64,000 bases of DNA, taken from Brasenia schreberi. Lineage: Eukaryota > Streptophyta > Magnoliopsida > Nymphaeales > Cabombaceae. Below are positions 35,056 to 46,899 of this stretch, piece after piece. The notes under the pieces were generated by a model, which was given only the letters and a program-made list of their open reading frames with translations, searched no databases and was not told the origin of the DNA. Position 1 is the first letter of the stretch. Each line of letters opens with the position of its first letter. A program made the translations under genes and the position numbers. Location: positions 11,416,001-11,480,000 of the forward strand of contig JAYKKT010000087.1 of assembly GCA_036023115.1 (NCBI GenBank). The letters are read 5' to 3'.

Positions 35056-36660
35056 TATTTAGTGTTGTGCGTGATACTCCGAAACTATGATCCAGTGATC
35101 GACTCTTTGAAAGATCTAACTATGAAGCTATTTCTTGTTTATCCTTTTGCCACTTACATGTGCATGGGGAAAAGCTTTCTGTAGCTATTTCGTTTGTGGT
35201 TCTTTTTTATGCATCGGCTGCTCATAACCGGTGGCAATTGCACATGGAAGCTTCTTCCGATGCTTTCTTGCATCTCAAAAGTCTTGCCTCCAATTGTTTT
35301 CTCATATGCATTTTTGTTGATTTCTGGTAAGACTTTCCGAACGGCTCTAATTGAGGATATTGTTACGCTCTTGTTGTTGGTCAATAGTGTTTCAAGAATC
35401 AAGGATGGCATGACCAATTTTCTCCTCACAATGCAGCAGGCGTTAAGCGAAATCAAGAGTCGAGTTCATGGCCGATCAGGAAAAACAACCTTTTCCTTTT
35501 GTTTTCTTCGTTATCGTCCAAAGTCTATACCGGCGATGAACGACGCGCATGTTTACTTTGGGTGGAGAAACCAATGATCGGATCGGAAGTCGAGATACGA
35601 AGCCATCTTGTCGTTTCTTTGCGCACTTGAGTTTGGCGGTGAAAGGACGCTTGTCCTGCGTCGTACATGTGGCGGGAGCGCTTCAGGTGTCGAAGCCCTC
35701 CTGTTCGTAAAGGTTTGGGGAAATTCCGTCCCACAAAGAACAAAACTGGCGGCAGAAAGCTCGACCAATTTTCACAAAAACATAATAACAATTGTGTAGG
35801 GCTGGTAATTGAACAAGCCACTGGCTCGGTTCGTCCCTTTCTCGTGTTCAATTCGTTCAAGTGTATAAACTGAACATAAGCGCCGTGATTATCTCAATTC
35901 GGTTCGTCAAAACTGGTTAAATTGTATGTTTCAAAGCTTTACCTAAATCATAGAGCAAGTAATTATGTGGTAGTTAAGGTAAATGAAGTCACTTCTCTCG
36001 ACCTTTTCAAGCAGAAAGACTTTAGGTAAATGGGTTTCGATTTAGATATTTAATTAAATAACTCTCTGAGTGGGGTCAACTTAGCTCATAAAAGCATGGT
36101 GAGCCAGGCATGAAAAGCTGTTCGATTGACGATTAACTCAGCTAGTTTGAAAAGAAAACGCGTGTTAGATGAGCACGTAGTTTACCGGCCCTAGTAACAG
36201 GCTACGTTTTGTGAGATATTTGGTCTGCTTCAACCTCTTGTTTGATTTTGAGCCTATGCCTCCTGAGTACGTGTACATTCACTCTATTAGTCGTTTGAGG
36301 TGGCACACGGCTCGTATTCCCTAGCCTCCACCTCATTTTGCACCAAAGCCGCCTCCTCTCTCTCTTTCTTTCTCGCCCGCCGAAGCGCTTCAAATTGTTT
36401 AGTCACGTGGTTTATAGGGAGGTGTTCCTCGATTTGTACGAAGAGTGGAGTTGGTGTAACTCAGATTCATCAGTGTAGAAAGAGAACGTGTTGATAATTG
36501 AGGTGTTTGTGTGTGTTGTGTGTGCGGCAGGGAGTTGATGGGGACGTTGTTTACGAATTACAGGAAGAAAACAAATTCGTATGTCAGATTGACCGGTGCT
36601 TCCAACGTCGCGGAGATTTATGGAAAGAGAACAAGTTAGTAACTCAAGTTTCCCGAGGGT
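35053..36660. other. No supported gene
   Basis: Open frames up to 127 codons occur on both strands (for example 35194-35577 plus, 35154-35456 minus), but they overlap each other and none has a recognisable motif. The stretch 36661-36818 that follows is treated as the 5' UTR of the next gene. Confidence 0.4.
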
Positions 36661-36818
36661 GTTCGTATTGGTTTGGGGCGGGCGCGCGCGCGCGCGAGAG
36701 AGACTCGCGCCGTGTGCGTCGTGCGAAGAGGTTCCTTTAATTCAAGCCCGTAAATACTCTCTCTCTCTCTCTCTGTATGTGTCTGTGTATGCTTGTGGAA
36801 GCAGCAGCAAAAGAAATA
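36661..36818 (+). other. Probable 5' UTR/promoter of the 121-aa gene, CG and CT simple repeats
   Basis: A (CG)n run (about 36679-36697) followed by GA units and a (CT)n run (36755-36774) lie just before the ATG at 36819. CT-rich tracts are common in plant 5' UTRs and core promoters. Confidence 0.45.
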
Positions 36819-38979
36819 ATGATGAAACCCGAAGACCTGCGAGAATTCACATTACCCAAGTGCTGCCAGCAACCCAGAAGCGGCAAAACGAAGCCTCGTA
36901 CCGATTTCTCCAATTCCGTCTGGACTTCCCCTGGTTCGCTCTCTATTCCCCTTTTCTAATTGATGAATTCTTCTCGTTTTTGGTTTTGGGGCATGGCATA
37001 ATGTGTTATTTTATTCGGTGATTCTTCAATCACCCAATGATTCGTGTAACTAGTTCTTGTGCCAGGAGAAGTTCCTTTTCATCAGACTGTCGTAATTCAG
37101 TGAATCTTTGTTCTTTGATACCAAACTGTTTGATTGACATTCTTTTGTTGATCTAATTTGGGTTTCATATGCTGTTTGTGTCATTATATCAGTTCCCTTG
37201 ATCGATGCTTCGCAAAATTCGTGTTTGTGATGATTCTTGCTCTTCAATGTTGTCTGCAATGCTCATTGCAATGTTGCCCTATTTTATATCCTTTTGGCAT
37301 GCGGGATACGTTAAACAGGATATGATGGATTGTTTTGCTTTGTGATTATCTCTTGACGACCATGGCCTTCTTAGTATAACCACAAATTGCTGTGGCGCAT
37401 CCCTTTCCTTCCCATAGGTGCGGGTGGCTTTTGTAGATGGACGCTTTGCACAAGAAAAATTCTGTCCTTCCCTAGTTTAGTTGGTTCCTGGATTGAGATG
37501 GTTGCAACTGATACACCTAAGAACAGCTATAACAGTGCTACCAACACTTGGAACTCACCTGCGGATGATTTTGGTTTTCAACTGATTATAGAAGTTGCCC
37601 TACATGCGATGCTGTACTCAGAGGGGATGTCGGTATGTGATCTGGGTGTCGGGTTTCAATTTCCACGTTACAAAAACTGAAGGTCATACACTTTATCTTA
37701 TTGGTTTGTGTCGATGAAATAGTTCCACCAACAATGTAGGTTCGTCAATTGATTCCTTGTGCTTCTCTGATGACTTCTGTCATCTGGTGGATGGAATCCC
37801 ATTAAATCATGATGCTGCTTGCTTCAGGAACTCGTTTTCTTTAAAACTGAAAATGCTTGCTAGGGGAATCTTACAACTTCACTTTTCAGCGTGCCTTGGA
37901 GAATTGTAAATAGTTTATCTCTAGTGGAGCAACTTGCCTTAACTGGTTTCTTCCTGAGACTGGCAGATAATATGGGTTTAAGACAGCCAGAACTGCTGGG
38001 AGCTGGTTGAGCTTCTGGTGAAGTGAGAGGCTTAGAGCCCCTTGAAGTCATGATCATCTGGTTGCTTAAAGCAGCGGAAGCTATTCAGGTTGCCAGCTTA
38101 GCTTGTGGTATCCTTTTCTGCGGGACCTGTTATGACCGTTTGAACACAAGTCTGTTGAAACAGGGGATAGCCAATTGATACGTAGCTTAAACTCACTAAG
38201 TGATCTCTGTTGTACTTCTATTTGGTCAATTGTGGTTTCTTTTTCATTTTCTCAAAAGGAGCTTTGATACTTTGAAACCTCTTTGATGAACTCTCCACAC
38301 TATTGGTTCCCTTGTTTGTTTGCCTTCAAATATTACAGCTAGCTCTATAGCATTCTGTTCCGCCTGGGAATTTTTATTAAAATTTGTTTTGTTTTCAAGG
38401 TTTGTGTATTGAAGTCAATCTAATGACTCATTATTAGGTTGAAATAAAGCAACTGACATGCTAAAACTGGCATTCGAATTCCATGAATGTTCTGGCTTGC
38501 TAATATGAAGTCTGTGTTATTTTCCCTGTTGTTGTCTTGCTAATATGATCAATGGTGTTGGAGCTGAAATGTACACCAAATTCTAGTAAACTTCTAATGC
38601 CTTGATGCTGGAAGGCATGCTTTTCTTATGAAATTTTCATCTTTTGATATCAGATGTAGCTTCATGGAGTACATCTTGTTCTAGCAGAAGCGAGGATGAT
38701 GACCATGAAAGAGGAAAGGGCAAAAGGAAACGCAAGCCAAAAGTTCATTTTGATGTGAGTGTTTTTATTGGACACTACCTAAGATTTTTCTTTCTGGAAG
38801 TCTCAATTCTTGTTATTTGCTTCTTGCAGGAGACAAGTCACCCAGTAAAATCTTCGAAGAGCTTGCGGAAGTTGAAGATAATGCGTCATCTTGGGCTTAT
38901 TGCTCCACCTGGCTCTCCATTTGCAAAGTCTTCTCGAACAACGGCTGTTTACTTAACGCCCAGAGTTCTCCGAATCTAA
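36819..38979 (+). CDS. Small basic protein of unknown function (121 aa, 3 exons)
   Basis: Exons 36819-36933, 38654-38754 and 38830-38979 join in phase (115 + 101 + 150 bases) with GT donors and AG acceptors. The start is the first of two adjacent ATGs. The protein begins MMKPEDLREFTLPKCC, has a Ser-rich then acidic stretch (SSRSEDDDHERG, ~48-59), a basic cluster GKGKRKRKPKVHF (~59-71) that could be a nuclear localisation signal, and a C-terminal motif RHLGLIAPPGSPF (~91-103), which looks like a conserved short linear motif. It has no signal peptide, membrane segment or known domain that I recognise. Intron 1 is 1.7 kb and intron 2 is 75 bp. I infer a nuclear regulatory or adaptor role only from the basic patch. 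The consistent splice phases and absence of stops support a real gene. Confidence 0.7.
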
Positions 38980-39280
38980 TTCTGACCACGCCATCCATTT
39001 TCTTACACTGTTTAACCTTTTCTCCCTTTATTGCCCTTCTGCATGTTTTATGTGGCCATGTCAACTCAAAGTTATCTGTATAAAAGAAATGCTTTCAGTG
39101 CTGGTAATATATTTGTGATGTCTTGGTTTGATATTCTCAAACTTATATTTCTTTCACATCTAGTTTTTTTTCTTTTGCTGTTTAGTTTGATTCTATTTGG
39201 CCCTTGATCTCCGGTGCATTCTAGCTTGTATCTGAACTTTCACAAATTTCAGTTTCTCAACTTGTAAAGGAGTAAAAAGG
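38980..39280 (+). other. 3' flank of the 121-aa gene
   Basis: T-rich sequence fitting a 3' UTR and terminator region. No other gene is seen. Confidence 0.4.
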
Positions 39281-39345
39281 GATAGCTCCTCTGGTTAGAT
39301 ACTGTGACACTGCAGGTCACGAGTTTCATACCGAGGGTCTGCATC
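39281..39345 (+). repeat. tRNA-like SINE head
   Basis: An A-box-like GATAGCTCCTCTGGTTAGA (39281) is followed ~35 bases later by a degenerate B box GTCACGAGTTTCATACC (39316-39332). The spacing fits a tRNA-derived SINE. The tail was not delimited. Confidence 0.4.
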
Positions 39346-39892
39346 TGGTGGGATTCTGCCTAACTCCAGCTTGCAAGTTGAGAAATAAAGCAGCTTGTTG
39401 CCATCAGATTATGAGATCATGATGCGAGTGGGTGCGGCTCACTTGTAACTAGCACATGGTAAGCATATGAGAGGATGGTGATCGAGTCTTTAAGAAATCT
39501 GCTCTACTGAGCCAACAGTTCTAGGAAAAAGAAAAAGTTTAGGTAATCTTTCACATCCCTGTGGATGTAATTTGTAAGATGCTCGAGTTACCTGTGAACT
39601 CTTTGAGATTTTTTTTTCCCAATTCGATGCTCAATTTCGCTTGTTTCACTGGGTCAGGTGATACTTTTCCTAGCTTGATTTTGTAATCGAAGATGCTGAA
39701 GCTTTACTATACCAGTCTGCCATAAGATTGCTTGGGAATTCACAATTGAAAAAGGTGGCTTCATTGTAGACGCGAATAATTGATTTTTGCTGGAATTTCG
39801 TACTTCTTTTGCGGGTATGAATGAATTATTTATTATATGAAGGTTCTTCTTATCAGGTTTTCTCTTTATAGTCATATCAAAGGCAAATACAA

Positions 39893-40440
39893 TAATTACT
39901 AAGCCTTTCCCTATATTAGATGGGTTACGTGGAACTCAATCATGTGTTGTTCTATCACTTAATAAAAGTTGTATTATCTTATTATTATTTTTTATAAAAG
40001 CTTTTATTGTCTTTTTTTCCTTCTTTTTTAACATTTTTATTATCTAGTTATTCGTACTTTATTAGAACGGTCTTCTTTTTCCGTGCTCAAACAATTTTAA
40101 ATGGTTATATTTCATTTTATTGTCTAATGATACCACTCAGTTTGTCTTTGGTAAGGTCATAAAGGATGCAGGATGCAGTCTTTCCTTGTTTAACTACACG
40201 TTCATCTCAACATTTTTGAATGTAAATTCAACAACTAATCCTTTTCCCATACTATATAAGGTCGACCATCTTCAAATGTATATGCTTGGATAAAATCTAA
40301 ATAAATCTATTTACCTCTTATAGTTTACAAAATTTTGATGCTCCATCCCTTGTTACCTTATTCGTTATCAGCACGTTCATTTTCACTACAAATTCAATAG
40401 TAGACCTTCAGCTTCAGGCTCCATTTCAGATAAACTGCCC
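39893..40440 (-). mobile_element. Decayed LINE 3' fragments (same family)
   Basis: Two minus-strand termini are seen as 'actaagcctttccctatatt' (39898) and 'caactaatccttttcccata' (40231), matching the 3' end 'tatgggaaaaggcttagttg' of the long LINEs. Between them 40060-40150 ('ttttccgtgctcaaacaatt', 'atttcattttattgtctaat') is a highly diverged match to the LINE C-terminal region. Divergence is far greater than in the intronic copies. Confidence 0.7.
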
Positions 40441-41685
40441 GACGGTTTTAAATTAGATTGTGCCCATGGTGCCTATTTGTGCTGCAGCTTCCCTTTGATA
40501 ATTTGATTATTGTGCGTGCGTGTGTTTTTGTGTGTGAGAGAGAGATTCATTTCAAACGAAGAATCAAGCACAAAAGAGTGCGACTTTTACAACAGATAAT
40601 AACCACTAACTAATCCATCCTCCACTATATCGCTTGCTTGTGGTGAGATCACACAAGTCGAGGATACCATTCACAAGTGTTATTACTTCGAAAGACAACC
40701 TGCAATATCAGCTACTTTTGACGAGGGCGTGACAGCTATCCAAATGTGTTACCAACTTATGAACCATGTCACTGGGTTTGCTCAACACAAGGTTTTAGGG
40801 AAATTGGACCATGATTTTAGGCATTTGCAGTTCTAAGTTGTTTTGTGCATCAAATGTGGAACTCATTGTGAGATTATAGTTTCATAGGTCTAACTTGAAT
40901 AAAAAACTTCAGTACCAAAAAGAAGTGGAACACAAGAATTTAATCTACAGGCTTTGCACGAAAATTCAAGAATATTTTTTTCTGTGTTGTTATTCCACTT
41001 CGTATTAAGTATTAGTACTAATGAATCAATCAATCTTCGAAATTATGATTATAAGCTCACGTGGGCCGACGCCAGCCCTTACACCATAAATCAAACACAC
41101 CACTAAGGGCACATTTGAGTACATCCATACTAGATGACAGTCAGTCAGCATCGTCTTTGATGTGCATGTGGAGAACACGAAAAGTCTGTAATGTCTCTTG
41201 CTGGACTCCATCTTCTGGCGTTCCAAACGCCCTCCGCAAGCACAAAATTTAATCCCCACAAATATGGAGTCATAACCGATCCTTTTTAAACCAATTTTCT
41301 GATATCTGCAGCAGTTTCCAAACTGTTACAAGCAAGCTACATGGAGGACTTGCTGAGCTCTGAACTCTTGTGATTGCTAAAGAACAACAGAACCTGATTC
41401 AGTGAGCTATTCAATAAATTTAAATCTACCAAATCCTTAAAAGGCCGTTTCTCATAATAAGTCTATTATTTGTCTTTGATCATAAGACCATCACGAAGCT
41501 CGGACGAAACTAAGTGGAGGTCCACATTGACTGACGTTGAAGAATCAACCAACGAGATCCAGTTCGGAGGAAAACGTGACTAGAACACAGCTAGTTCTTG
41601 CCGAAATGCGTTGAGGCACAACAGTTGACTCGACAGCAAGCGCTATTTCAGTGCGGGAATCGAGAGCTGTATCGGTTTCAATCAC
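40441..41685. other. No supported gene
   Basis: AT-rich intergenic sequence with a short GA run (~40536-40544). The last ~400 bases are the 3' flank of the transporter pseudogene. No domain was recognised on either strand. Confidence 0.4.
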
Positions 41686-42764
41686 TCAGTTCACCCTCAT
41701 ACTGAATCTTGAAAGGCACCAATAGATAAAACCAACCAATAGCAACCATGCATTGTTATAAGCAATCACCAGTTCTCTCGAAATGCTTTTCACCAATCCA
41801 ACCTTATGCAAAAACCCGGGAATTATCGGCAAAATTCCGATAATCAACGCCATTAACGCCGCAAGATCGAATCCTCCAAAGTACCAGTAAAGCCCTGAAG
41901 GATCTTTTGAATAGAGGGCACCAACATCTAGTTCAGTATTTCTGAGGACGTAATAATCCACAAGGACGATCCCTCCGATCGGCCCAAGTAGCCGAGGAGC
42001 CAAGTGTAAACGAAACTCTTGCTGGATCCAAGTATCCGCCATGGCTGAAACAGAGTTCCAAGTATAGCAGTAAGCAGTGCTCCTCTTCTAAAGCTAAACG
42101 CAGACGGGCTAAGAGAAGGATGAGGTTTGCCATTAATTCCGAACGCGGACCGAGCCAGAACGGGGAAAGGGACGCCGTAGCGCGTGACGGAGTCGCCAGT
42201 GAGCACGAGGGGAAAGAGAAGGATGAGGTTTGTCACTACCACCGTGAGGATTCCTTGCCACCAAGCCATACCGAGTTCGACGAGGCTGCCGGCGAGGTAG
42301 TAAGAGGGCACGCCAACGACCAAGCCCACCCATAGGCTCCCCATTTCCCACCACGTGAAGGTTCTTTGGCTCTGTTCCGTGGGTCTCAAATCGTCGTTGG
42401 TGAGCGACGGGTCGGGCTCGAATGAAGAGATTGGTGTGTCGTTGTTGGATGTGGCTCTTGGGATTGTGTTTGGTAGTGGTAGTCGGTGTTGATGGTGGAG
42501 TTGAAGAGATGGTGGTTTGTGGTTGTTGTTGTTGTTGGTGGCGGTGTTGAAGATGGAATCGGGTGGTTGTTTGGGTTCTTTGGCTCTTGGAATTGTGCTT
42601 AGTGGCTGTAGTCGGTGTTGATGGTGAACTTGCACAGATGGTGGTTTGTGGTTGCCGTTGGTGGTGATGATGGAAGGGAATGGTTGTTTGGGTTTGGATT
42701 TTGGAATTGTGAAGAAATATAGATCTAGATGATGAGAAAACCCATGGAGGCATTTGGATTCCAT
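41686..42764 (-). pseudogene. PLUTO-like plastid nucleobase transporter, internally deleted
   Basis: From ATG 42762-42764 the frame gives a His/Gln/Ser-rich leader with two copies of a ~35-residue unit (each ending HHQHRL then STIPRA or NTIPRA), then [55 protein letters not shown] and [11 protein letters not shown]. These match the N-terminal third of NCS1-family purine/uracil transporters such as Arabidopsis PLUTO. It then jumps, after a short filler, to [20 protein letters not shown] near the C-terminal quarter, skipping about 250 residues that hold most membrane helices. A further frameshift near 42000 separates FVYTWLLGY from [12 protein letters not shown], which continues to a stop at 41686. 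PLUTO imports nucleobases into plastids. This copy cannot fold as a carrier. The leader could have been a transit peptide. Confidence 0.88.
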
Positions 42765-44079
42765 TCTCTTCTTCTTCTGCACACCAAAGGGAAGAAAAGG
42801 AGAGAAGGAAGCAATATATGAAGAGTTTAATTGTGGTTGATGAGATGATAGGGAAGCACTATATTGGGAATCTCCGTTGAGTGGAACAATTAGTACCAAG
42901 TTCAATGACGGTAAATAGTACAACATGCCGCATGGTAAGAGTTCAGAGATCTCACATGATCCAGATCTCGTCGGATCCGGATCTGAAATAGCTTGGGTGA
43001 TTTGTGTCTATGGCATGTGGAAGACCGATCATGATGATCAAGGGTGGCTCAACACCAGTAGAGCCCTATTTATGAGCGAGGAAAGGCTGCCCTTAAATCC
43101 AAAAAAATAATACAAGTAAACCAAATTTGTTGGGAAAAGATAACTAACCACCTAAACATAGGCATCAATGGTTTCACTTTTCAGGTAAACCAAAACTGTC
43201 GGTTTGGAACCATCGGTTTCGGGTTTATTCGAAACTAGGAACTAGAACTGAATCAAAACTAAGCTGGTTTCGGTGTCGATTCTGGTTTGAGGTCCAAACC
43301 ATCTGAAACCAAAAAAAAGATATAAAGAAATTTGAAAACAAAAAATATAAGGAATTAGCGGTTTGGAAATGCTGGTTCCGATTTTAGGTTGGTTCTGATG
43401 ATTCTTAGTTATGGGCCCGGCTTTAATGGTTCTGATTCTAATTAATTCCTGAACCGATTTAATTTTGGTTGAAACCACCGAATCAGTTCAGAAGCAGCCA
43501 TGTCTAATACCACGTTCTGATGATTTTAGGTTGGTCTCAACCAAGGTGAGATGAGTTGGACCAAATTCTACATGGGCTGAGTCCAACTTTCACATAACAG
43601 TTTCGAGATTTTGAGGATCTACTGCCTCCAAACCACCATTTAGCTCCGGTTTTGATATGAATAAAGATTAGTAGGTTATAATAACCAAAAGTAAGAATTG
43701 GGCAACACCTATAATTTGGATTTAGTTTGCTACTTTCGGATCCAATTAGAATATAATGTATAAGCCAAACATGGTTTGGTATTTTCATATATCAAATCGG
43801 ACCTGGTAACAAAATGGACCCGATTCGGTTTTAGAGATTTACATTGAATAACATCGAAACAAGAGGACGTTTCATAAGAACTAGAAGATGGAGGCTGAAG
43901 CAGTAGAATTGGTCCTTTCTTTTGCCTGTAGAATCTTAAAGAACCAATTTGGCCAGCTTTAAAGAGAAGGGATCATGGTAGGAACAATTGGTCCTTTCTT
44001 TTCTTTATATTTAAAGCTATATACAACTCCATCGAATGATGAATACTTCAACTGGTTTTATTGTTTTGTATACATCTGC
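42765..44079. other. No gene; degenerate AACCG/CGGTT-rich repeat
   Basis: 43140-43560 is full of variants of 'ggtttcggtt', 'aaccgaaacc' and 'tggttttggtt', a pattern found again at about 53440-53600 and 55430-55740. It looks like a dispersed non-coding repeat. No domain is seen. The 3' flank of the hAT gene (left end) lies at 43850-44079. Confidence 0.4.
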
Positions 44080-46502
44080 TTAATCATGCAATAATGCTTC
44101 AAACCAAATAAAAAGAGGACCATCCATCTCCAAAGCAATGGTGAGAGGAAGTCCAACCCTCGGACCACTTGTTAGGAGGGCATTTTCTTCAGTGTCTTCC
44201 ATAACCCAATCTTCTAATATATCAAAATTATCCAAACTTATTGGATCGAACTGACTTTCTTCTCTATTTACTTTTTTTAATTGCCTACGATACAAACAAA
44301 GATAAACAATTAGTAAGTAATATTAACAATTGAAAACTGAAGTTAAATAATATTGAATTGAAAATTTGAAAGTAATACAACATTACCTTTCACGAAGGCG
44401 CATGTTACAACGAATATAAACCAAATCATTAAGCCTTTTGTGTTCCAACCTGTTGCGCTTTTTTGTATGGATGTGTTCAAAAACACTCCAATTTCTTTCA
44501 CAACCTATTGCACTACAGGTTTGGCTTAAGACTCTGACTGCAAAATCTCGAAGGTTTGGACAATCACTTCCAAACCTGTTCCACCAAACATCTGTAAAAA
44601 AAATACAAACATTAGAGACATAATAATCCACAGTAATGTAAGATGCAACTTAAATATGAAAATAAACAATGTACCTGGACGCATCGTAGAGCGGTTGCGA
44701 ATTGCAACAGGCAAACCCATCAAGTGAAGAGCATTATCATATATCTCCATCTCTCGATGTATCGCATCTGCTATGCTCTCATCAGGGACTAATCTGTCGA
44801 TACAATCAATGATTCCTCGATTAACCTCACCGTCTCTTTTGAAGGTTTCTGAGTACCTGAATGATGGGTTTAGATAATATGCTGCTGTATGAATAGGCTG
44901 ATGCAATTGTTTATTCCATCTACTATCAATTATTTTCCATACGGGCACATAATCTCTCTTTTTTCCATTAAAATTATTTCTGATGACTTCTTTTGCCCTG
45001 TCCATGGCTTCATAAAGGTAGCCCATAGATGGTTTATCCTCGCTATCAGCCAATCTCAAAACTTTCACTAATGGACAAGTAATTTTCAATAATCTGACAC
45101 ATGCATTCCAAAATGAACTTCTAAAAACTGTTTCTGCAATCTCATTCAACTTTCTATTTCTTCTATTTTGAGGCAACTCTGCAAATTGTTGCCACTCATC
45201 TGAGGAGAACATTCTCTTCAAAGCTTGCTTCTGTCTCACAATACTTTGTACAGATAAGAAGTTTGTTGCGAACCGAGTTACATTTGTGCGAAGAAGCTCT
45301 GCACCTTTTGTATATCTCCTCATCATACACAAAACAAATGCATGGTTGTAAATGAATTTTGTAATATCTTGGCAACACTCAGTTGCTGCCTTTATTTCAT
45401 CCATCTCACCAATGTCCTCGAGGATGAGATCTAAACAATGGGCTGCACATGGTGTCCAGTAGAAAGTCCCATAAATATCAGCTAACTCATTCCCAGCTGT
45501 TTTGTAGTTAGCTGTATTATCTGTAATCAATTGGACCACATTCTGTAGCCCAACCTCTTGTATAATCTTATCAAATTCTTCTCGTAGGATCTCTGCAGTG
45601 TGTCTCTCCTCTGACATGTCTAGAGATCTCAAAAACATGAGTTCTTTAGGATAATATACAAGAAAGTTTAGCAATGTCCTTCCTCGCCTATCGGTCCATT
45701 CATCTGCCATAATAGTGCATCCTGTTTCCTTCCACGACTGTCTCAAAGTCAAACAGTATTGTTGCACTTCAATTACGGTTTGATCTAATATATTCCCTCT
45801 CAACTTCTGATAAGAGGGCATCTTATATCCTGGACCAATGTTTGCAATTGCATCTGCCATTGCTTGAAAATGAAAACTATTTGCTGCATTAAATGGAATG
45901 CATGCATCATAAAACCATCTTCTCACTGTAAGGTCTGCCTGATCATGCAGTTGTTCTGAAGCCATAGCAGCACGAATTCCTGATTGAGCACCAGGTGTAG
46001 TGGAAGGAGGAAAGAACGAATGTATGCTAGAAGAAGAAGCTCTTCCTCTACTCCTTCCTGAACTTCCTCTTCTGCCACCTCCAAAGTCTTCAGCTGTAAC
46101 CCTCTTTCCTCTAGTAGGTGCTCGTGAACTGCTACTACTAATCTCTGTTCGAGCATCTGAAGGCAAACTATCAGTGAATCCAAATCCAGTGGCAGTAGCA
46201 TCATCAACTTCTTCATACATCTGAAAATCATCCTTTTGTTGTCTCCGTTCTTGTATGTTCTCAATCATCTGTAGGCATTGCCATTTAATACCTTCTGGTA
46301 AACTTCTAACTCTGCCTGTGCATGGAGCAACTTCTTTCCTGGTTCCTGCTAGGTGGTATTTCAACCTTGAAATTCCACCACTAACCACCTTTTCACAAAA
46401 TAAGCATATGATTTTTAACCTTGAACCCTCAACTGGTATACCCCACTGCCATGCCGGATCATCAGACTTTGAATGAGAGTCTCTACCACCCCTTCATGCC
46501 AT
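44080..46502 (-). CDS. hAT transposase, BED zinc finger + DUF659 + dimerisation domain, stop at codon 3
   Basis: Three exons join in phase: 44675-46502, 44387-44591 and 44080-44284 (746 codons). Upstream of a long open frame an ATG at 46500-46502 is followed by GCA then TGA (46494-46496), after which the frame is open to the end at 44080. The BED finger is ~16-61 (DDPAWQWG, CLFCEK at Cys33/Cys36, YHLAG at His50). A Ser/Arg-rich linker follows, then DUF659 (MPSYQKLRGNILD, CTIMADEWTDRRGRTLLNF), the DNTANYKTAG block, CAAHCLDLILEDIGE, and the C-terminal hAT dimerisation motif CERNWSVFEHIHTKKRNRL. The enzyme cuts and rejoins transposon ends in the nucleus. CGA to TGA at codon 3 fits a methyl-CpG transition; otherwise the gene looks intact. 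Starting downstream would lose the BED finger. Confidence 0.88.
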
Positions 46503-46899
46503 CTCAATGGAGTACTTTAATTCAAACAAAAACCTGAAAATAAAAGCACTTCGTAAATTCCTCAATCTTCAAATAACACTCAAATCGAGTGTCTCCCACT
46601 TCATGAATGCAATAAAAATCGTATACACACACTTAATAACTTCATATTTTGTCATTCAAAAAAAAAACCCGAAATAACACAAAAAACAACAAATATAAAA
46701 GAAAATAATGAAAAAAACATTAAAAATATACCAAAATCCGAGTTTGGAGGCTTGCACGGGCACCGTAGGGCACAATTTTGGAGCTTTGAACACTAAGGAG
46801 GCGAAAATCGGCTCTTAGGGAGCTTGAGGAACCCAAGAAGAGAGAGGAAACCCGCGAAAAATCGTGGGTTTCAGTCGGCCCGAGACCCTTTATAAGGGT
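46503..46899 (-). other. Upstream non-coding region of the hAT transposase gene
   Basis: A-rich around 46640-46735 and otherwise without a reading frame. It would hold the transposase promoter. No TATA box is certain. Confidence 0.4.

Noticed and set aside
35154..35860. Several overlapping 60-127 codon frames between H2B and the 121-aa gene
   Set aside because: They overlap on both strands, show no motif and no consistent splice sites, so I did not call a gene.
42120..42753. 206-codon His/Thr/Pro-rich minus-strand frame
   Set aside because: It is a shifted frame over the transporter leader. The correct frame is the one that gives [14 protein letters not shown] and [14 protein letters not shown].
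46000..46264. Open frames with runs of Leu/Pro and Glu within the hAT gene
   Set aside because: They are alternative frames of the Ser/Arg-rich linker of the hAT transposase.
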